Shown piece by piece: positions 5,209-8,136 of a stretch of 8,136 nucleotides of DNA. Made by a program: the position numbers and the translations under genes. The stretch is from Desulfobacteraceae bacterium (GTDB taxonomy: Bacteria > Desulfobacterota > DSM-4660 > Desulfatiglandales > Desulfatiglandaceae). Where the stretch lies: assembly GCA_030611815.1 (NCBI GenBank), contig JAUWPC010000147.1:1-8136 (forward strand). The letters are read 5' to 3'. The notes under the pieces were generated by a model. The model was given only the letters and a program-made list of their open reading frames with translations. It was not told the origin of the DNA and searched no databases. Numbering within the stretch: the first letter of the stretch is position 1; every line of letters begins with the position of its first letter.

Positions 5209-6105
5209 ATGAAAATTGATCTGCATATTCACTCTAAGGACTGCTCTGACGGCAAGTTAACCTTGGCTAAGATATTTGAGGAAGCCCATTCAAGAAACAT
5301 AGGGCTGATTTCCATAACGGATCATGACAATATTGATTGTCAGGAACCGGCAGAGATATTGGCTTCCCAATATGGAATCCGCTACCTTTCAGGGGTAGAA
5401 TTAAACATCTCTTTTTCACATCCCCGATATAAAGATGGCAAGCCGGTATCACTCGATCTCTTAGGTTATCAATATGACACCCACGACCCGCCACTTACCC
5501 GAAAAATAAGGAAGCTAAAGGAGCACCGCCGACTTCGTGCTGAAGAAATCCTTGAAAAAATAAACAGGGAACTCAGGATTGAACATTTAGATCCATTCAC
5601 CCATAAAGACCTTGAGGCCATAGAAGAGACCGTTGACGGCGCCTTTGGGAGGCCGCATATTGCCAACTATATGGTAAAAAGGGGAATGGTTAATACCAGG
5701 CAGGAGGCCTTTGACAGATACTTGGTAAAGTGCAATGTGCCCAAAATGCCTCTCTCCCTTGAAGAAGCATCAACCTTGATCCGGGGGGCAGGGGGAAAAT
5801 TGATGCTCGCGCACGGCAATGACCCCAACGGAACTTCCTTGGTCTCCCTGACTCCATCTATTGAGGAGCAGTGCCGCATCATCAAAGAAACCATGCTCCC
5901 TTTCCTGGACGGCATAGAGTGCTGGCATCCAAGGCATACGCCTGAGGCTGTTTCGGCCTATCTCACCTTCGCTAAAGAGGAAGGACTGATGGTAACGGGT
6001 GGGTCTGACTGTCATCAGGACCCCGCCGTTATCATGGGCACAGTTCATGTGCCTTCATATGTGGCTGGACAGTTTAATATGAAAGAGGATAAAAACCAGC
6101 AATGA
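5209..6105 (+). CDS. PHP-domain metal-dependent phosphoesterase (COG0613 / RNase AM-like)
   Basis: A 298-residue cytoplasmic protein with a complete PHP metal centre: DLHIHS with H6 and H8, SDG with D14, TDHDN with H39, GVE with E64, GRPH with H150, AHGN with H202, H243 in WHPRHTPE, and SDCH with D267 and H269. The order and length match the COG0613 group. Characterised members of that group include E. coli RNase AM (YciV/TrpH), which removes 5' nucleotides from short RNAs, and nucleoside-bisphosphate phosphatases. AHGN replaces the frequent AHP. The substrate here is unknown. The start is fixed by the MKIDLHIHS N-terminus and by a stop three codons upstream, but the nearest GAGGA (5189-5193) is 15 bases away, so initiation looks weak. 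The stop overlaps the next gene by four bases (ATGA), tying it to the kinase-like genes downstream. Confidence 0.92.
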   Translation: MKIDLHIHSKDCSDGKLTLAKIFEEAHSRNIGLISITDHDNIDCQEPAEILASQYGIRYLSGVELNISFSHPRYKDGKPVSLDLLGYQYDTHDPPLTRKIRKLKEHRRLRAEEILEKINRELRIEHLDPFTHKDLEAIEETVDGAFGRPHIANYMVKRGMVNTRQEAFDRYLVKCNVPKMPLSLEEASTLIRGAGGKLMLAHGNDPNGTSLVSLTPSIEEQCRIIKETMLPFLDGIECWHPRHTPEAVSAYLTFAKEEGLMVTGGSDCHQDPAVIMGTVHVPSYVAGQFNMKEDKNQQ

Positions 6106-7112
6106 GAAATATTATTGAAGATCTTCAGAATCCTGTGGCCCTTCCTGATAAAACAGGGGGCGTAACCGTAGTTCAGACCCATATCTCCATTGTATTTGTC
6201 GCAGATGAGTTTGTTTATAAGGTCAAAAAGCCTGTTGATTTTGGGTTCTTAGACTTCTCTACCCTTGAAAAAAGAGAATATTATTGCCACCGGGAGGTAG
6301 AGCTCAACAGGAGACTCAGCAAGGGGCTTTACTTAGACGTACTCCCTGTCACGATGGACGAGGGAAAATACACCTTGAGAGGAACTTCTGGGGAGGCAGT
6401 GGAATACGCTGTCAGGATGAAAAGGATTCCGAATGAGAAGCTGATGAAATCGCTCTTTGCAAGAGATGCGATCACCCAAAACCACTTGAAAAGGATTGCC
6501 GAGGTCCTTGCCGAATTTCACTCGGGCGCCTTAAGGACCGCCAAGATAGATGAATTTGGTGAACCTGAAAGGTTTAAAGTCAATACAGATGAAAATTTCG
6601 AGCAGGTTGAGAAGTATGTCGGGATAACCATTTCAGAAGAGCATTTCCAGTCGATAAGGAGATGGACAGGCGATTTCTACATTGTTAACAGGGATCTTTT
6701 CCTCGAGAGGATAAAAGGAGGGAAGATCAGGGATTGCCATGGCGATCTTCACATGGAACATATATGCCTCACAGAAGATCTCCCTGTTTTTGACTGTATT
6801 GAATTTAACGACCGGTTTCGCTACAGTGATACGATTGCAGATATCGCCTTCCTTCTAATGGACCTGGAATACCATGGGGGAGAACGCCTTGCCAAGATCT
6901 TGTGGGAGGACTACAAGGCGCTTGCACAAGAAGGAGATGTGGACCTTTTGCTCACCTTCTATAAGGTCTACCGGGCCTTTGTTAGAGGGAAGGTAAACGG
7001 GTTTCAGTTGGATGATGAATCAATCGATGCGAAAAAAAAGGAGGAGGCTGTTCATATCGCCAAGAAATACTTTCAGCTTGCATACTCGTATATAGAAGAA
7101 TTTGGGAATTAA
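6102..7112 (+). CDS. Aminoglycoside phosphotransferase-like kinase (COG2187 family)
   Basis: A 336-residue protein with the APH/choline-kinase fold. EFVYKVKKPVDFGFLDFSTLEKR (36-58) holds the ATP-binding lysines K40/K42/K43, and HREVELNRR (63-71) the pairing glutamate. The catalytic loop is DCHGDLHMEHI (211-221), with D215 as likely base and H220 in place of the usual metal-binding Asn. IEFNDRFRYSD (233-243) and DIAFLLMDLE (247-256) complete the site. The family is named for antibiotic kinases, but COG2187 members are not established resistance genes and their substrate is unknown. In several bacteria this domain is fused to the P-loop domain encoded by the next gene here, annotated as bifunctional aminoglycoside phosphotransferase/ATP-binding protein. 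It overlaps the PHP gene by four bases and is 60 bases ahead of its P-loop partner. Confidence 0.88.
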   Translation: MRNIIEDLQNPVALPDKTGGVTVVQTHISIVFVADEFVYKVKKPVDFGFLDFSTLEKREYYCHREVELNRRLSKGLYLDVLPVTMDEGKYTLRGTSGEAVEYAVRMKRIPNEKLMKSLFARDAITQNHLKRIAEVLAEFHSGALRTAKIDEFGEPERFKVNTDENFEQVEKYVGITISEEHFQSIRRWTGDFYIVNRDLFLERIKGGKIRDCHGDLHMEHICLTEDLPVFDCIEFNDRFRYSDTIADIAFLLMDLEYHGGERLAKILWEDYKALAQEGDVDLLLTFYKVYRAFVRGKVNGFQLDDESIDAKKKEEAVHIAKKYFQLAYSYIEEFGN

Positions 7113-7172
7113 GGGATTGAGGAATTCAGGGATTTTCGCAATTTCTGAATTGCTGACCAGAGGAGTGTTATT

Positions 7173-7775
7173 ATGAGGGAAGCTTTTGTTGATTTCATAA
7201 AAAGAGAGTTGGGGGCCAAGACCGTCCTGATAGCCTGTGGACTCCCTGCATCTTACAAGACAGAGACCACAGAAGTAATCGCCGATATAAAAGGCTACAG
7301 GATTCTAAGGTCGGATCTGATCCGTCTTGAGGTGCTTAAGAATGAGGACATCTTCGATGAGAAGGTAGCTTCCAGCATGAAAAAAAGGACGCTTGTTTAT
7401 GACGAGATGTTCAGGATGGCCGATGAATCAGCGGCAGAAGGGGAGGGCATTATCTTAGACGCCACATTCGTAACCCAGGCTCTGAGGAGACGCGCTGCCG
7501 AGGTAGCAGCCAAACATGGGATGAAGTTAGTCATCCAGCAGACGCAATGCCCCAAGGAGGTATCCCTCAGGCGTATCTCCAAACGAACTAAAGAGAATTA
7601 CGAGTCCAACGCCCTGACAGAGCAGGCATATACGAACAACGTGAAGAAATTTGAACCAGTGGACCTGGAAGATCTTAAAGGTCTTTATCCTGACTTGAAT
7701 ATCGTTCATCTTCTTGTTGATACCACATCAAATTTGACTGAAGAATGGTTTGTTATTGGAAAGGTGACACGTTAA
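7173..7775 (+). CDS. P-loop kinase-like ATP-binding protein (COG0645 type) with altered Walker A
   Basis: A 200-residue protein with a small AAA/zeta-toxin-like kinase plan. The P-loop candidate CGLPASYKT (22-30) follows a hydrophobic strand. RSDLIR (46-51) matches the substrate-binding SD-x-IR of COG0645 proteins, IILDATFV (93-100) is the Walker B-like strand, and R133, R134 and R138 lie in the lid region after the QTQCP strand. The Walker A is unusual: in GxxxxGK[ST] the last glycine is Y28, while K29 and T30 are kept. AGAGGAG (7159-7165) seven bases before the ATG gives a secure start. The gene follows the COG2187 kinase after 60 bp, and the two domains are one polypeptide in other genomes, so they probably act together. 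Its product could be a kinase or an ATP-dependent regulator; the substrate is not predictable. Confidence 0.85.
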   Translation: MREAFVDFIKRELGAKTVLIACGLPASYKTETTEVIADIKGYRILRSDLIRLEVLKNEDIFDEKVASSMKKRTLVYDEMFRMADESAAEGEGIILDATFVTQALRRRAAEVAAKHGMKLVIQQTQCPKEVSLRRISKRTKENYESNALTEQAYTNNVKKFEPVDLEDLKGLYPDLNIVHLLVDTTSNLTEEWFVIGKVTR

Positions 7776-7865
7776 GAATCGAAAATTGATGGTTTCGCAA
7801 AAAATAGATCTTTTCACAAGAGTGTTTTGTATTTCGTGTTTAGTGTTTAGCCCCGTATTGAAATC

Positions 7866-8046
7866 AGATTATTTTCTTACTCATAATCGTAATCATAATC
7901 GAACATCCCTAAAATAGACTGTAAAAGAATATGATTATAATTACGAGTATGATTATGAATTTTAGAACGTACTCTCGAATAATTCGATCAAGTGGCCGAA
8001 GTTAGAACCGACCCTACATTTCTAATTATGGGGTGCGAAACTTGAG
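7866..8046 (-). repeat. Repeat R, copy 2 (inverse orientation to 556-731)
   Basis: A 181-bp AT-rich block whose reverse complement aligns to copy 1 end to end, from CTCAAGTTTCGCA to GAGTAAGAAAATAATCT. Copy 2 has an extra run CGTAATTATAATCATATT relative to copy 1 and is shorter by 12 bases in the GATTATGATTACG run. The right end stops one base before the AGGA ribosome site of the next gene (8048-8051), so any transcript of that gene starting upstream carries R antisense in its leader. No flanking duplication is evident. Confidence 0.85.
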
Positions 8047-8056
8047 TAGGAATGCT

Positions 8057-8136
8057 ATGGATGATAGGGTCAATGCCTTGAAAAAAAGGATCTTGGCCGC
8101 CAGAGGAAAAACCCCGGTCGATCTTGTCCTGAAAGG
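8057..8136 (+). CDS. Start of a probable adenine deaminase (runs off the right edge)
   Basis: Only 26 codons are visible: MDDRVNALKKRILAARGKTP, then VDLVLK, with a partial codon at the edge. The pattern of a short helix, ARGxxPxDLVLK and then presumably NG resembles the N-terminus of bacterial adenine deaminases of the amidohydrolase superfamily (adenine to hypoxanthine plus ammonia). Other amidohydrolases (dihydroorotase- or imidazolonepropionase-like) also start with an A/PDLVLKNG strand. The start is supported by AGGA at 8048-8051, five bases upstream; the nearby ATGs at 8052 and 8061 are in a frame that stops quickly. A purine-base role would fit the nucleoside phosphorylase in this window. 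None of the metal-binding residues is in view. Confidence 0.5.
   Translation, partial: MDDRVNALKKRILAARGKTPVDLVLK

Noticed and set aside
6102..7112. Antibiotic (aminoglycoside) resistance gene
   Set aside because: Only the general APH fold is shared. Sequence motifs place it in COG2187, whose members are not established resistance enzymes, and the context is not a resistance cassette.
7113..7172. Terminator between the COG2187 gene and the P-loop gene
   Set aside because: AATTCAG/CTGAATT (7123-7129/7145-7151) can pair across a 15-base loop, but the stem is weak and no T-run follows. The two genes are more likely co-transcribed.

Overview
The window looks like chromosomal DNA of an uncultured Desulfobacterota-type (classical deltaproteobacterial) organism. 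This is inferred from three things: protein style, the dCMP deaminase - nrdR - ribD gene order, and intergenic DNA packed with short palindromic repeats. No taxonomic marker is present, so the assignment is tentative. Nothing points to a phage, plasmid or classical defence island; the genes are mostly housekeeping and the accessory content sits between them.

Layout. (1) 1-292, minus strand: the N-terminal part of an RlmB-type 23S rRNA 2'-O-methyltransferase that runs off the left edge and has no recognisable start codon. (2) 300-775: a 475-bp non-coding stretch holding a heptamer tandem repeat, a MITE-like element (384-530), copy 1 of a ~180-bp repeat called R here (556-731), and a 13-bp direct repeat just before the next gene. 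(3) 776-2813, plus strand: dCMP deaminase, nrdR and ribD, tightly packed (4-bp overlap, then 8 bp spacing). The rest of a riboflavin operon does not follow. An AT-rich hairpin resembling the core of R supplies the ribD stop codon, and the strand switches. (4) 2907-3728, minus strand: a trimeric-type purine nucleoside phosphorylase. (5) 3729-4170: non-coding. (6) 4171-4878: a membrane-anchored lytic transglycosylase with its own terminator. (7) 5007-5149: a second MITE-like element with a visible 6-bp target duplication. (8) 5209-7775, plus strand: a PHP-domain phosphoesterase, a COG2187 aminoglycoside-phosphotransferase-like kinase (4-bp overlap with the PHP gene) and a small P-loop kinase-like protein (COG0645 type). 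The last two are fused into one protein in other bacteria. (9) 7866-8046: copy 2 of R, inverted relative to copy 1. (10) 8057-8136: the start of a gene whose 26 visible residues resemble the N-terminus of adenine deaminase.

How the genes fit together. The dCMP deaminase and NrdR both act on deoxynucleotide supply: one makes dUMP, the other is the ATP/dATP-sensing repressor of ribonucleotide reductase. RibD is a deaminase-reductase of riboflavin synthesis. The purine nucleoside phosphorylase and possible adenine deaminase suggest purine salvage. The PHP / COG2187 / COG0645 set is the least understood part and the best candidate for an uncharacterised phosphotransfer system. Its P-loop protein has tyrosine where the last Walker A glycine is expected.

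The most unusual structural feature is the pair of R copies in opposite orientation, 556-731 and 7866-8046, which bracket about 7.1 kb holding every complete gene in the window.
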